This document shows positions 54,890 to 63,409 of a stretch of DNA of 64,000 bases, in pieces. Source of the DNA: Gammaproteobacteria bacterium (GTDB lineage Bacteria; Pseudomonadota; Gammaproteobacteria; Pseudomonadales; Azotimanducaceae); NCBI GenBank assembly GCA_026707945.1, contig JAPOVV010000110.1, positions 310,001 through 374,000 on the forward strand, written 5' to 3'. Under the pieces are notes generated by a model that worked only from the letters and a program-made list of their open reading frames with translations, was not told where the DNA came from and ran no database searches. The position numbers and the translations under genes were made by a program. The number at the start of each line of letters is the position of its first letter. Positions within the stretch are counted from its first letter, which is position 1.

Positions 54890-55770
54890 GATTGGCGCTT
54901 GGCTCGTGGATGAGCCCGCTCGTAGACCTTTGCTAAATAACCCGAATCAAGGTGGGTGTAAACCTGGGTCGTACTTATGTTCTCATGACCTAACAATTCT
55001 TGCACGGCCCGCAAATCGCCACTACTTTCCAGCATATGAGTAGCAAAACTGTGACGTAACATGTGAGGGTGCAATCCACTTGAACCAAGCTGCTTAACGC
55101 CATAGATCTTTAATCGAGTCTGTATCGAACGTGGTGATAAGCGTTTCCCTTGTCTAGACGTAAACAACGGGTCGCTCAGCTCGAATGGCCCGCGTGTGCC
55201 CAACCAGACTTGAATGGCCTTTTTTGCGGCCGTTCCGATTGGCGCGAGTCGCGCCTTATTCCCTTTTCCGATTACGTGTACCAGACCCTCATTTAGATCA
55301 ATGTCTTTGATGTTGATGCCGACAAGCTCTTGCAACCTGATTCCACCGGAATACATGAGCTCGAACATGGCACGATCACGTTTCTCCAAGGGCGTCTCAG
55401 GTTCTACGTCTAGCAGGTAGTTCAATTGGTCGACGTCCAGTGTTTTGGGCAGGCGCGACTTGCCTTTTGGATTGCGGATTACTCCCGCGGGATTAGCAGT
55501 ACACCATCCTTCACGTATCGCATAACGGTAGAACGAACGCAGGCTGGACAGAATGCGACTGATCGAGCTCGCGGCAAGTCCTTTCTGGTTAAGACGAGCA
55601 ATAAATCGCTTGACACTATCAGGGGTAGCGGAAAGCACATTTTCTTGCTCATCGCAAAATAGTCTCAAATCCCGTTCGTACGCAGCAAGGGTGGCGGCAG
55701 AGTATTCCTTTTCGATCCTTAGGTGTGCCAAAAACTCTTCACAAACTTGCGGCAAGATTTTGCTTTTCAT
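54886..55770 (-). CDS. xerC: site-specific tyrosine recombinase XerC
   Basis: Acts with XerD at dif to resolve chromosome dimers. The 294 residues form the SAM-like N-terminal domain (FLAHLRIEKEYSAATLAAYERDL) and the catalytic domain with the Arg in GGIRLQEL, HPHMLRHSFATHML and LGHENISTTQVYTH with the Tyr nucleophile. Synteny (dapF-DUF484-xerC-HAD) fixes it as XerC, not XerD. It overlaps both neighbours by 4 bases. Confidence 0.96.
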   Translation of the reverse strand: MKSKILPQVCEEFLAHLRIEKEYSAATLAAYERDLRLFCDEQENVLSATPDSVKRFIARLNQKGLAASSISRILSSLRSFYRYAIREGWCTANPAGVIRNPKGKSRLPKTLDVDQLNYLLDVEPETPLEKRDRAMFELMYSGGIRLQELVGINIKDIDLNEGLVHVIGKGNKARLAPIGTAAKKAIQVWLGTRGPFELSDPLFTSRQGKRLSPRSIQTRLKIYGVKQLGSSGLHPHMLRHSFATHMLESSGDLRAVQELLGHENISTTQVYTHLDSGYLAKVYERAHPRAKRQS

Positions 55771-56408
55771 GGCTTAGATTCGAGAATGCCTTGATTTTGT
55801 GAAGTCGTACTCGACGCCGCCAGGATCCGATACGTAGAACACGCCAATGTCGCGCCAAGAAAGTCCAGATATAGTGTTCCTACGTCATTGGAGAAGAAAT
55901 CGGGATTCTCTGCGCCAATGACCAATACACCTTTCAAAGATTGATGTGAAACAGGAATCTGTGCTAATGACGCCGGGTCGGATACGTCCACATCTAAAAG
56001 GTCTCGATAAGTCTCAGAACGACACGCTTCACACTTTGTAGACGTTAATCCCGCTAACGATTCGCACAAGGTCGGATCAAGCGCGCCAAGCGCTCTTATG
56101 TGCTCCGACCCGGGCCATTCCAAGTCAGGTTGCTCAACGTAAAAACGCGCGTGATCTGCGGAACGCTCGATCATCACACCACCTACTGCGTCGTCGAGAT
56201 TCTCAATTGTCTCGCACCCTTGAAGAGCCAACGCGATCTCAGCAATAATTTTGAAGCTCTGTTCGTTTTCATTGAATATTTCTGTCACATTCTGTAAGCG
56301 CTCACGAAGTTCAGTGATTTCCTCACGCAACGCTGGCAACCGCACGTCGGTTAGCGAGACAATATTGCGTTCTCGACTAGTCAAGGTGAATCTCCCCGTC
56401 AAATACAC
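55767..56408 (-). CDS. DUF484-family protein
   Basis: 213 residues from a GTG. The family lies between dapF and xerC in gammaproteobacteria and is a GAF-like protein of unknown role. It shows RERNIVSLTDVRLPALREEITELRERL, a coiled-coil helix as in other members, and a GAF-like C-terminal part (GVLVIGAENPDFFSNDVGTLYLDFLG). The usual N-terminal helix (a V-x-x-Y-L-x-x-H-P-x-F-F region) is absent because an in-frame stop lies five codons before the GTG, so this is a shortened version. It overlaps dapF by 32 bases. Confidence 0.78.
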   Translation of the reverse strand: MYLTGRFTLTSRERNIVSLTDVRLPALREEITELRERLQNVTEIFNENEQSFKIIAEIALALQGCETIENLDDAVGGVMIERSADHARFYVEQPDLEWPGSEHIRALGALDPTLCESLAGLTSTKCEACRSETYRDLLDVDVSDPASLAQIPVSHQSLKGVLVIGAENPDFFSNDVGTLYLDFLGATLACSTYRILAASSTTSQNQGILESKP

Positions 56409-57228
56409 GTGAGGTCGAGGCTGTCAGTGAAATAGGGTGATCTGGTCCTGCCCAGTCCACCGATACGGTACCTCCGACTTGCTCAACCGAGACCCGACTA
56501 TCCACGTGACCAGCAAGTTTTGCTGCTGTTACAGCAGCACATGCACCCGTACCACACGCCATAGTCTCACCTACCCCTCTTTCGAATACGCGAAGGCGAA
56601 TGAGACTACGATCTACTATCTCTACGAATTCCACGTTTACGGAGACTGGAAATCGTTCATGAATTTGCATTGCGCCCGCGATCGCTTCGAGATTGATGCT
56701 CCCGCTCTTTGTTATGAATACAACCGCGTGCGGATTTCCCATCCCGACAGGAATGAGTCGTATCTTTGCCGTAGCTTCAAGGGCTAGATCAATTTCATAG
56801 TCAAGACGATGCGAATCTGCAACAAACGGTATGCACTTAGGCTCCGTTGTCGGTATCCCAAGGTCCCCTCGAACTCTTGTGTTGCCATCCGCATCTGAGC
56901 CAAAAACCGTGGCTTTCACAACGCCACCCAGAGTTTTGAGCGCAATGGTCGAGTTCGCACTTAGATTCTCCTCACTCACAAACCGTGCAACGCACAACGT
57001 ACCGTTCCCACATTGTTGAGCAAGGTTGCCGTCTCTGTTGTAAATAACTAACTCGAAGTCCGCACTGTTATCTTCTGATTCTTTGATCCACAACAACTGG
57101 TCAAAGCCAACACCTCGATGACGATCGCCAGCGAAACGAACCCAATCGACTGGTAACGCGACTTCCTGGCGTACTCCATCGATTACCAAGAAGTCGTTTC
57201 CCAACGCGTGCATCTTCGTGAACTTCAC
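56377..57228 (-). CDS. dapF: diaminopimelate epimerase
   Basis: Epimerises LL- to meso-diaminopimelate for lysine and peptidoglycan. It has 283 residues. Both catalytic cysteines are present: in QQCGNGTLCVARF (usually C-G-N-G-x-R-C) and in MACGTGACAAVTAAKLAG. It opens MKFTKMHALGNDFLVID. lysA precedes it by 9 bases on the same strand, and DUF484 overlaps its end, the classical lysA-dapF-DUF484-xerC order. Confidence 0.97.
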   Translation of the reverse strand: MKFTKMHALGNDFLVIDGVRQEVALPVDWVRFAGDRHRGVGFDQLLWIKESEDNSADFELVIYNRDGNLAQQCGNGTLCVARFVSEENLSANSTIALKTLGGVVKATVFGSDADGNTRVRGDLGIPTTEPKCIPFVADSHRLDYEIDLALEATAKIRLIPVGMGNPHAVVFITKSGSINLEAIAGAMQIHERFPVSVNVEFVEIVDRSLIRLRVFERGVGETMACGTGACAAVTAAKLAGHVDSRVSVEQVGGTVSVDWAGPDHPISLTASTSRVFDGEIHLD

Positions 57229-57237
57229 AGTGGAAAC

Positions 57238-58488
57238 TCAGACCTCCTCGAGATTTAGCAAATCAGTCATTGATTCCCGACGTCGTGCGACCATCCAGGT
57301 ATCTCCTTCTACGATGACTTCTGCCGGCCTTAAGCGTGTGTTGTAGTTCGAGCTCATGACGAAACCATAAGCCCCGACGTCGCGAATTGCCAGAAGATCA
57401 CCTTCCTGAAGTGCTAGCGATCGCGCGCTAGCGAGAAAGTCCCCAGTTTCACAAATGGGTCCGACGATATGCCAATCGCGAGCTTCACCTTCGGTGCTCA
57501 TCACTTTTTCAACGTCATGAAATGCTTCGTATAACGCAGGCCTAATCAGATCGTTCATCGCCGCATCTACGATGCAAAAGTCGAGATACCCGACAACCGT
57601 TGCTGGTTTTAAATACTCTACGCTCGTCAGTAAAACACCTGCTGAGCCAACTAACGAGCGCCCGGGTTCCACGTCCAGTTCGACACCTTGCAACGAACGT
57701 TTCGAAATCAACTCACCAAATTCAGCAAATGAAAATGGTTCCTCGTCGCGATATCTAATTCCAAAACCGCCGCCGATATCAATGCTTGCACAGGTAACGC
57801 CGGCTTGGAGGAGACGAGATCGAAGCTCAAGCATGGCATCTAGCGAGTCCCGATAGGGTCCAAGTTCAGTCACCTGCGAACCAATGTGACAAGCTAGCCC
57901 CATGAATGCCAGACTCGGCATGTCCTGAGCAATAGCTACCGCCAATTGGAAGGCATCTTTCTCCGGCATGCCGAACTTGTTCTCGCGCATACCAGTAGCG
58001 ATGTACGGGTGCGTATCAACGTCAATATCAGGATTTACACGGATGGCAACCGGTGCTGTGACCTCTAGTCGTTGAGCAATTTCAGCAATTCGACGCGTTT
58101 CAGTCACGCTTTCTACATTAAAACAGCCAATGCCCGACTTCAAGGCGAAACTTATTTCTTGATGTGATTTGCCGACGCCTGAAAATACGACATCGGAGGG
58201 ATCGGCTCCTGCTCGAATCAAGCGTTCGAGCTCCCCTCCTGATACGATGTCGAATCCAGCGCCGATCTCCACCATGCGCCTCAGAATCTCGAGATTCGAG
58301 TTTGCCTTTACTGAATAACGGATACGAGAGGAAACTGACCTAAGTACGCGTTCAAGTTCCTGATATCGAGCGGCGACGTCCGACCAGCTGTATACATAGC
58401 AAGGGGTGCCTACCTGCTCCGCAATCGCGTTTAAGGGGATGTCGTCGGCGCATAACACGCCATCTTTACGCAGATAAGGCAATTTCAA
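57238..58488 (-). CDS. lysA: diaminopimelate decarboxylase
   Basis: PLP enzyme making lysine from meso-diaminopimelate, last step of the pathway. 416 residues. It opens with LRKDGVLCADDIPL and has the PLP-lysine segment RYSVKANSNLEIL, the fold-III barrel motifs IRVNPDIDVDTHPYIATG, HIGSQ, IDIGGGFGIRY, and the C-terminal barrel with the ICETGDFLA motif for the catalytic Cys, and DVGAYGF. It precedes dapF by 9 bases. Confidence 0.97.
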   Translation of the reverse strand: MKLPYLRKDGVLCADDIPLNAIAEQVGTPCYVYSWSDVAARYQELERVLRSVSSRIRYSVKANSNLEILRRMVEIGAGFDIVSGGELERLIRAGADPSDVVFSGVGKSHQEISFALKSGIGCFNVESVTETRRIAEIAQRLEVTAPVAIRVNPDIDVDTHPYIATGMRENKFGMPEKDAFQLAVAIAQDMPSLAFMGLACHIGSQVTELGPYRDSLDAMLELRSRLLQAGVTCASIDIGGGFGIRYRDEEPFSFAEFGELISKRSLQGVELDVEPGRSLVGSAGVLLTSVEYLKPATVVGYLDFCIVDAAMNDLIRPALYEAFHDVEKVMSTEGEARDWHIVGPICETGDFLASARSLALQEGDLLAIRDVGAYGFVMSSNYNTRLRPAEVIVEGDTWMVARRRESMTDLLNLEEV

Positions 58489-58601
58489 GTCCCTTTGTCA
58501 TGCCTCGGCGGAGAATAACCGCGCACACAAGTATAAGAGCACCTTGGAAATCACTCCACTCCAAGATGGGCGTTTTCTTACGTGATTTTTAAATAAAAAC
58601 A

Positions 58602-59939
58602 ATGAAACAACGATTTGGCACCGCAACCGCATTTGCAATCGTCGTTGGTAGCATGGTCGGGACAGGTGTATTCACGAGTTTAGGATATCAGCTCGTTGAA
58701 TTCGAATCAGGGTTCCCACTCATGCTTCTATGGGTGGTCGGCGGAATATGCGCCTTTTGCGGTGCGGTTTCATATTGTGAGTTGGCGGCGGCAATCCCGC
58801 GTTCCGGCGGGGAGTACACATTCTTAGGTAAGGCCTTTCATCCCTCGGTGGGATTCACCGCCGGCTGGATCTCGTTCACAGTCGGTTTTTCGGCACCTGC
58901 CGCACTCGTGGCAATGACGTTCGGCGCGTACATAAATGCCAGTTTCAGTTGGATCAATCCGACGCTAGCTGGTATCGGCTTAATCCTCGTCGTAACGGCG
59001 TTACATGCCTATAGCCATCGATCAAGCGGTAGCTTTCAGGCCTTATTTACGTTCGTAAAAATCGCGCTCATCGTACTGTTCTGTGGAGCCGCGTATGTGC
59101 TAGTCGAAATGCCTCAGCAAGTCTCTTTTTTACCGCAATCGGTTGATCTAAACCATGTGGTGAGTGGGGGTTTTGCGGTATCTCTGATATACGTGAATTA
59201 CGCCTATGCAGGATGGAATGCAACGACCTATGTGACCGAGGAGTTCAACCAACCGACCCTTGCCATTAACCGTGCACTCATGGCCGGAACCGGCACGGTC
59301 TTGATCCTTTATCTATTCCTAAACGGAACATTCCTAGCCGTCGCTCCAACCGATGCGATGAAAGGACAAATCGAAGTCGGCTTTATTGCCGCCCAGTATG
59401 CATTTGGTGACATCGGAGCACAGCTGATGTCACTGATGCTCGCCATTATTCTTATTTCCACGCTGAGCGCGATGATTCTTGCGGGTCCTAGGGTCTTGTC
59501 ACGCATTGGCAACGATTATCCCGTGCTTCGCTGGTTGGGGCGAACGAATCGACACGATGTCCCCGGCATTGCCATCGCAACCCAATCTGCCTTAGCGATC
59601 GTCTTCATTCTTTCTGGTACATTCGATTCCATTCTGCTCTTTGCAGGTTTATTGCTAGGGATGAGCGCATTCAGTACCGTAAGTGCGTCGATCTGGATGC
59701 GCGTTAAGTACGGAAAGCCCGAGCGTTATCGTATGCCTTTCTACCCTTTACCTCCCATCGTTTTCTTACTGGTAACAGGTTGGGCCATTACTCACACGAT
59801 GATCGAACGAGCCGTAGAAGGCGTTTTTGCTGCCATCATGATTGCGGTCGGCTTGAGCTTGTACGCCCTTGTCAAATTCTTTAACAACTGTAGGTTTCTC
59901 AATTGTGAAACGCCCACTAAACAAAATCTATCGCAATAG
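58602..59939 (+). CDS. APC-family amino acid permease
   Basis: A 445-residue transporter with about twelve transmembrane segments. The N-terminal GSMVGTGVFTSLGYQL matches helix 1 of the APC fold, followed by ELAAAIPRSGGEYTFLG, a signature of amino acid/polyamine permeases. The NYAYAGWNATTYVTEEF segment lies near the ligand site. Substrate is unknown, perhaps an L-type neutral amino acid. Single gene divergent from lysA; the 113 bases between hold no clear regulatory motif. Confidence 0.9.
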   Translation: MKQRFGTATAFAIVVGSMVGTGVFTSLGYQLVEFESGFPLMLLWVVGGICAFCGAVSYCELAAAIPRSGGEYTFLGKAFHPSVGFTAGWISFTVGFSAPAALVAMTFGAYINASFSWINPTLAGIGLILVVTALHAYSHRSSGSFQALFTFVKIALIVLFCGAAYVLVEMPQQVSFLPQSVDLNHVVSGGFAVSLIYVNYAYAGWNATTYVTEEFNQPTLAINRALMAGTGTVLILYLFLNGTFLAVAPTDAMKGQIEVGFIAAQYAFGDIGAQLMSLMLAIILISTLSAMILAGPRVLSRIGNDYPVLRWLGRTNRHDVPGIAIATQSALAIVFILSGTFDSILLFAGLLLGMSAFSTVSASIWMRVKYGKPERYRMPFYPLPPIVFLLVTGWAITHTMIERAVEGVFAAIMIAVGLSLYALVKFFNNCRFLNCETPTKQNLSQ

Positions 59940-60086
59940 GTGTCGCTGATCGCGGAATTGCCAAATGTTGAGTCCGTTTAATTCGCTTTCACGTAGAAAC
60001 CATTCCGCCACAGCGTCCCTAATCCATACGTAGGTAAGCTAAACGCTAGTGATAAAATTCGATTTCAAGGAGCGGAGCCATCCCCA

Positions 60087-60413
60087 ATGAATGACAAGAT
60101 ACGGCACGTCACCGATGAAACGTGGGACGATGAAATCCTCAAATCGGAGAGTCCTGTATTGGTCGATTATTGGGCGGAGTGGTGTGGCCCATGCAAAATG
60201 ATCGCACCCATTCTAGATGAAATCGCAGATGAATACAGTGATCGATTGAAAATCTACAAGATGGATATCGATGAGAATACCGAAACGCCGCCAAAATATG
60301 GTGTTCGAGGCATTCCTACACTTATGCTGTTCAAGTCTGGACAAATGGAAGCCGCCAAAATCGGCGTTTTGCCGAAGAAACAACTCACCGCATTTCTTGA
60401 TCAGTTCGTTTGA
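60087..60413 (+). CDS. trxA: thioredoxin
   Basis: A 108-residue thioredoxin. The redox motif is [10 protein letters not shown] with Cys33 and Cys36; the cis-Pro in RGIPTLMLF and the buried Asp of VLVDYWAEW are present. It starts with ATG after an AAGGAG site. In many relatives rho follows; here the next gene is a STAS protein, 46 bases after the stop. Confidence 0.96.
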   Translation: MNDKIRHVTDETWDDEILKSESPVLVDYWAEWCGPCKMIAPILDEIADEYSDRLKIYKMDIDENTETPPKYGVRGIPTLMLFKSGQMEAAKIGVLPKKQLTAFLDQFV

Positions 60414-60446
60414 TTTCTAGAAATTCGTCCCTATTGCTTTAGTCCC

Positions 60447-60462
60447 GGAGTACTTTCGCATT
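60447..60462 (+). promoter_or_regulatory. ribosome-binding site and probable ATT start codon of the STAS gene
   Basis: GGAG at 60447-60450 is nine bases before an in-frame ATT at 60460. This frame runs open from the stop at 60418 without an ATG, GTG or TTG until 60511, which lies inside the first strand of the STAS domain. Beginning at the ATT gives the natural opening SQGFDLESDRDGDALIVSVSG. Confidence 0.5.
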
Positions 60463-60813
60463 TCACAAGGATTTGACTTAGAGAGCGATCGCGACGGCGA
60501 TGCGCTGATTGTGTCAGTGTCCGGCCGCGTGGACGGAACAAATGCGCAGAGCTTCGATAGCTCGCTTGATGAAGTTATCGAGGAATCCGTTAGCGCTGTA
60601 GTTCTAGATCTGGCTGGTCTGGCTTATATGAGTAGTGCTGGCCTTCGTAGCATCCTTATGACTGCGAAGCGTCTACAGTCGCGAAAGGCAAACCTAGCAA
60701 TTTGCAGCCTGCGCCCAACGATTAACGAGATATTCCAGATTGCGGGTTTCGATCGTATTCTGGACGTCTGTGAGAACCGCACCGATGCTGTAGCGAAGGT
60801 TACGGCCTCATAA
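60460..60813 (+). CDS. STAS-domain anti-sigma factor antagonist-like protein
   Basis: A small single-domain STAS protein of the SpoIIAA/RsbV type. The fold is visible: GDALIVSVSGRVDGTNAQSF, then VVLDLAGLAYMSSAGLRSIL with the serine in the SSAGLR position that is phosphorylated in anti-anti-sigma factors, and NLAICSLRPTINEIFQIAGFDRIL. Beginning at the GTG 60511 would give 100 residues and cut off the first strand; the ATT at 60460 gives 117. A PP2C-type response regulator, the predicted opposing phosphatase, lies 1.1 kb away on the other strand, so a partner-switching circuit is likely; the anti-sigma kinase itself is not beside it. Confidence 0.85.
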   Translation: MSQGFDLESDRDGDALIVSVSGRVDGTNAQSFDSSLDEVIEESVSAVVLDLAGLAYMSSAGLRSILMTAKRLQSRKANLAICSLRPTINEIFQIAGFDRILDVCENRTDAVAKVTAS

Positions 60814-60877
60814 ACGCTTGCGTCGATAAGAAAACAGAGATAGCCTTTCGATTCACCGTCTCAGCGGTGCATCTAGA

Positions 60878-60929
60878 TGAGCGCGTGTCGCTCAATGGGT
60901 TTATTCTGCTATCGATGGGTGAGCGCGTG
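60878..60929. repeat. two direct copies of TGAGCGCGTG
   Basis: The 10-base word occurs at 60878-60887 and 60920-60929, 42 bases apart (four helical turns), in the 186-base spacer between the STAS gene and the convergent SDR gene. A weak hairpin with CTCGT and ACGAG follows at 60937-60951. Function unknown; could be a binding-site pair or chance. Confidence 0.3.
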
Positions 60930-60999
60930 CCCAAGTCTCGTTTTTTACGAGCCTTTTAGTCGTTCAGCGACGATCGAGTTCGCCCGAAAGCAGTTTTTC

Positions 61000-61761
61000 T
61001 CAGTGGTTCCACCAAGGTAGGTCAGACCAGGATCGAAGATCCATTTCATGAGTCCATACTGATCGGTGTTGGCTTGCCAAATGCCAATAAGTGTCCGCTA
61101 TCTTTTCTGGCAACATGAGCCCATCCGCAGCACCCCGCGTCTCCTTTAGTTGACGGAAACGTTCAGGTCCTAGCATCTTGCCTAAGGTGTCAGGAGCTTC
61201 CACAGCACCATCGACGATGACATGAGCAACGTGAATACCCTTAGGTGAGAATTCAGCATTCAGACATTGGCACAACAAACGTCGTCCTCCCATCGCCGCC
61301 GCATGGGAATGTTGACCTGCGTTACCTCTGACAGCCGCGGTTGCCGACGTTACGATGATGGTACCGCGACCCCGGTCCTCCATAAAGGGTGTGACTGCTC
61401 GAGCTAGGCGAAATAGGCCAAACGTGGCAAGCCGCCACCCCATCTCAAAAGCTTTGGTACTGGTCTCTGTAAGGGATCTATTACCGATTTGCGCTCCCAG
61501 GTTGTATATCGCTACATCGATCGGTCCAACATCAGCTTCAACAGCTGAAACACGCGATTCAATTGCGTCTTCATCAATCGCGTTCATGATGAATCCGCTC
61601 GCGCTACCTCCGTTGTCGCTGATCTCATTAACGAGCCGCTCCAGTCCAGTGACATCGCTACGTCGACATAACACCGCGTGATACCCCTCCTGAGCGAATC
61701 GCTTACCGACTGTACCGCCGATACCTGCACCCGCACCTATCACGAGACAAACTGGTTTCAT
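61000..61761 (-). CDS. SDR-family oxidoreductase lacking the catalytic Tyr-Lys pair
   Basis: 253 residues. The NAD(P)-binding start LVIGAGAGIGGTVGKRFAQEG is a good short-chain dehydrogenase Rossmann motif, and SATAAVRGNAGQ supplies the catalytic-Ser position. But the usual Y-x-x-x-K is not present: the region reads HSHAAAMGGRRL, with His and Met in the places of Tyr and Lys. It may thus be non-enzymatic or use another proton donor. Single gene, substrate unknown. Confidence 0.82.
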   Translation of the reverse strand: MKPVCLVIGAGAGIGGTVGKRFAQEGYHAVLCRRSDVTGLERLVNEISDNGGSASGFIMNAIDEDAIESRVSAVEADVGPIDVAIYNLGAQIGNRSLTETSTKAFEMGWRLATFGLFRLARAVTPFMEDRGRGTIIVTSATAAVRGNAGQHSHAAAMGGRRLLCQCLNAEFSPKGIHVAHVIVDGAVEAPDTLGKMLGPERFRQLKETRGAADGLMLPEKIADTYWHLASQHRSVWTHEMDLRSWSDLPWWNH

Positions 61762-61955
61762 ATCTTTATCGTCCTAATCAATTTCAATTCAGTAATTTGC
61801 GGCATGAGGCGTAGTGTCCCAAACACAGGGAATATTCCAGTTGGAAAAGCAACACGTTGAGGACACTGCGCATGCATAGATTTCACCATCAGAGTGAATA
61901 AACTTCGAGAAATTCGTGAGATTGCGACTGCGCCAGAATTGTCAATCGTGACTGT

Positions 61956-63143
61956 TTAATCGGTATTAGGTCCCACGCATAGTGTCAAGCAGGTGATATC
62001 GTCGGTTTGCAGATAACCATCTACGAACCGCTGGACGCCTTCGAAAACCGCTTCGTTAGCAGATTTCGCGTCGCTATAGCCGTGAGTAAATATCTCATCG
62101 AAACGGTCCATGCCGAAGAGCTCCTCGTTTCGATTTTCTGCTTCGTTAACTCCGTCTGTGTAAAAAACTAACGTATCGCCATCATGGAGCTCCATTTGGT
62201 GGCTCGTGTACTGATAGTCACTTGCGACACCCAAAGCAACACCGTCGTGTGGGTCAAATAAATCCGAATGACCGTCCTTATGCACGACCATCATGGGATT
62301 GTGTCCCCCATTGCAATAGCTAAGCATGTGCACATTCGGATCGTATATAGCGTAGATCATCGTTACAAACATCATTGAATCGTTATCTGCGCACAGAATA
62401 TCGTTGACCGTTCGGATAACGTCCGCGGGATCCGAGCGTTCAGCAGCCGCGCTCTTAAGCAATGTACGACTGACCATCATGAACAACGCTGCGGGAACCC
62501 CTTTTCCTGACACATCGGCAATAGCTAACCCAATTCGCCCGTCTGGCAGAATATAGAAATCGTAGAAGTCGCCACCTACCTCCCGTGCTGCAACCATATT
62601 GGCATATAAACGATGAGTCGGCGTGGAGACAAAACTCTTAGGCAGAATGCTCTGTTGCATTGACTTTGCAACTCCCAGTTCATTCTCGATTGAAACCAAG
62701 CGATTGCGCGCATCCATTGCATCACGCCAAGAGACCAAGTTTTTAATGGTTCGATCGATCGTCACACGCAAATCATTGAAATCAACCGGTTTTACAACGA
62801 AATCAAAGGCACCTAGGTTCATCGCTTGACGAATATTCTTCATGTCGCCATAAGCGGAGACAACGACAGAACGTAACTCTTGATCCAGTTTGCTCATCCG
62901 TGACAATAGTTCCAAACCGTCCATCCGCGGCATGTTAATGTCGGTCAGCACGACATCGATGGCGTTATTTTTCTTTAGAGCTTCGAGGGCTTCCTCACCG
63001 TTACCCGCAAACTCGAAGTGATACACACCCCGACGAATCTCACGACGCATACGTTGTCGCACGAGCGCTTCTAAATCAGGTTCGTCATCGACAACCAAAA
63101 TCGTATGAGGATTTGCAACGACTTCTTGTTCGTCTTCGGCCAT
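61956..63143 (-). CDS. response regulator with SpoIIE-type PP2C phosphatase domain
   Basis: 395 residues. A receiver domain (about 13-130) has the acidic pair VVDDEPDLE, the phospho-acceptor Asp68 in LTDINMPRMDG, and the KPVDF lysine. A short helical linker (IENELGVAKSMQQSILP) leads to a PP2C/SpoIIE domain with REVGGDFYDF, IADVSGKGVPAALFM, YCNGGHNP and VFYTDGVNEAEN. This is the RsbU/RssB-like form that dephosphorylates STAS proteins on a signal. The STAS gene about 1.1 kb away is the likely substrate, though on the opposite strand. No histidine kinase lies nearby. Confidence 0.93.
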   Translation of the reverse strand: MAEDEQEVVANPHTILVVDDEPDLEALVRQRMRREIRRGVYHFEFAGNGEEALEALKKNNAIDVVLTDINMPRMDGLELLSRMSKLDQELRSVVVSAYGDMKNIRQAMNLGAFDFVVKPVDFNDLRVTIDRTIKNLVSWRDAMDARNRLVSIENELGVAKSMQQSILPKSFVSTPTHRLYANMVAAREVGGDFYDFYILPDGRIGLAIADVSGKGVPAALFMMVSRTLLKSAAAERSDPADVIRTVNDILCADNDSMMFVTMIYAIYDPNVHMLSYCNGGHNPMMVVHKDGHSDLFDPHDGVALGVASDYQYTSHQMELHDGDTLVFYTDGVNEAENRNEELFGMDRFDEIFTHGYSDAKSANEAVFEGVQRFVDGYLQTDDITCLTLCVGPNTD

Positions 63144-63238
63144 AGATTGCTACTAGTGGTATTGCGCGTTAGTCGTGCAATTTCACGTGCTAGAACGCTG
63201 ATGAATATTTTGTTATTTTAGATTTTCGCTCGTTTCGC

Positions 63239-63258
63239 CTCGAGGTTCGAACCTCGAG
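63239..63258. repeat. perfect 20-bp palindrome
   Basis: CTCGAGGTTC followed directly by its inverse GAACCTCGAG. The inner GGTTCGAACC looks like a tRNA T-loop, but the arms do not fit a T-stem of five pairs around a seven-base loop and no other tRNA part is near. It is 96 bases upstream of the response regulator start. First of three consecutive palindromes. Confidence 0.75.
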
Positions 63259-63289
63259 TATGAAGTAGCTTTCTTTTAAGAGCACCATT

Positions 63290-63316
63290 GCGGCAGACTG
63301 CCGCGGACTAAAGTCC
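63290..63316. repeat. two adjacent inverted repeats
   Basis: GCGGCAG and CTGCCGC with one base between (63290-63304), directly followed by GGACT-AA-AGTCC (63305-63316). The second has the form of a REP-like element. With the 20-bp palindrome upstream this makes three inverted repeats in 78 bases of the 266-base spacer before the PhyH gene end. Confidence 0.65.
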
Positions 63317-63409
63317 AATCTTCCCGTTTTCATATTAGGTGCTAAGCCATTCCTTGCGTGTCACGATGCACGATCAATCACCGTACCATAGTACTGGCAC
63401 GGGCACCTG

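Noticed and set aside
63239..63258. GGTTCGAACC as the T-loop of a tRNA gene
   Set aside because: The flanks do not form a five-pair stem with a seven-base loop, and no acceptor, D or anticodon arm is found beside it.
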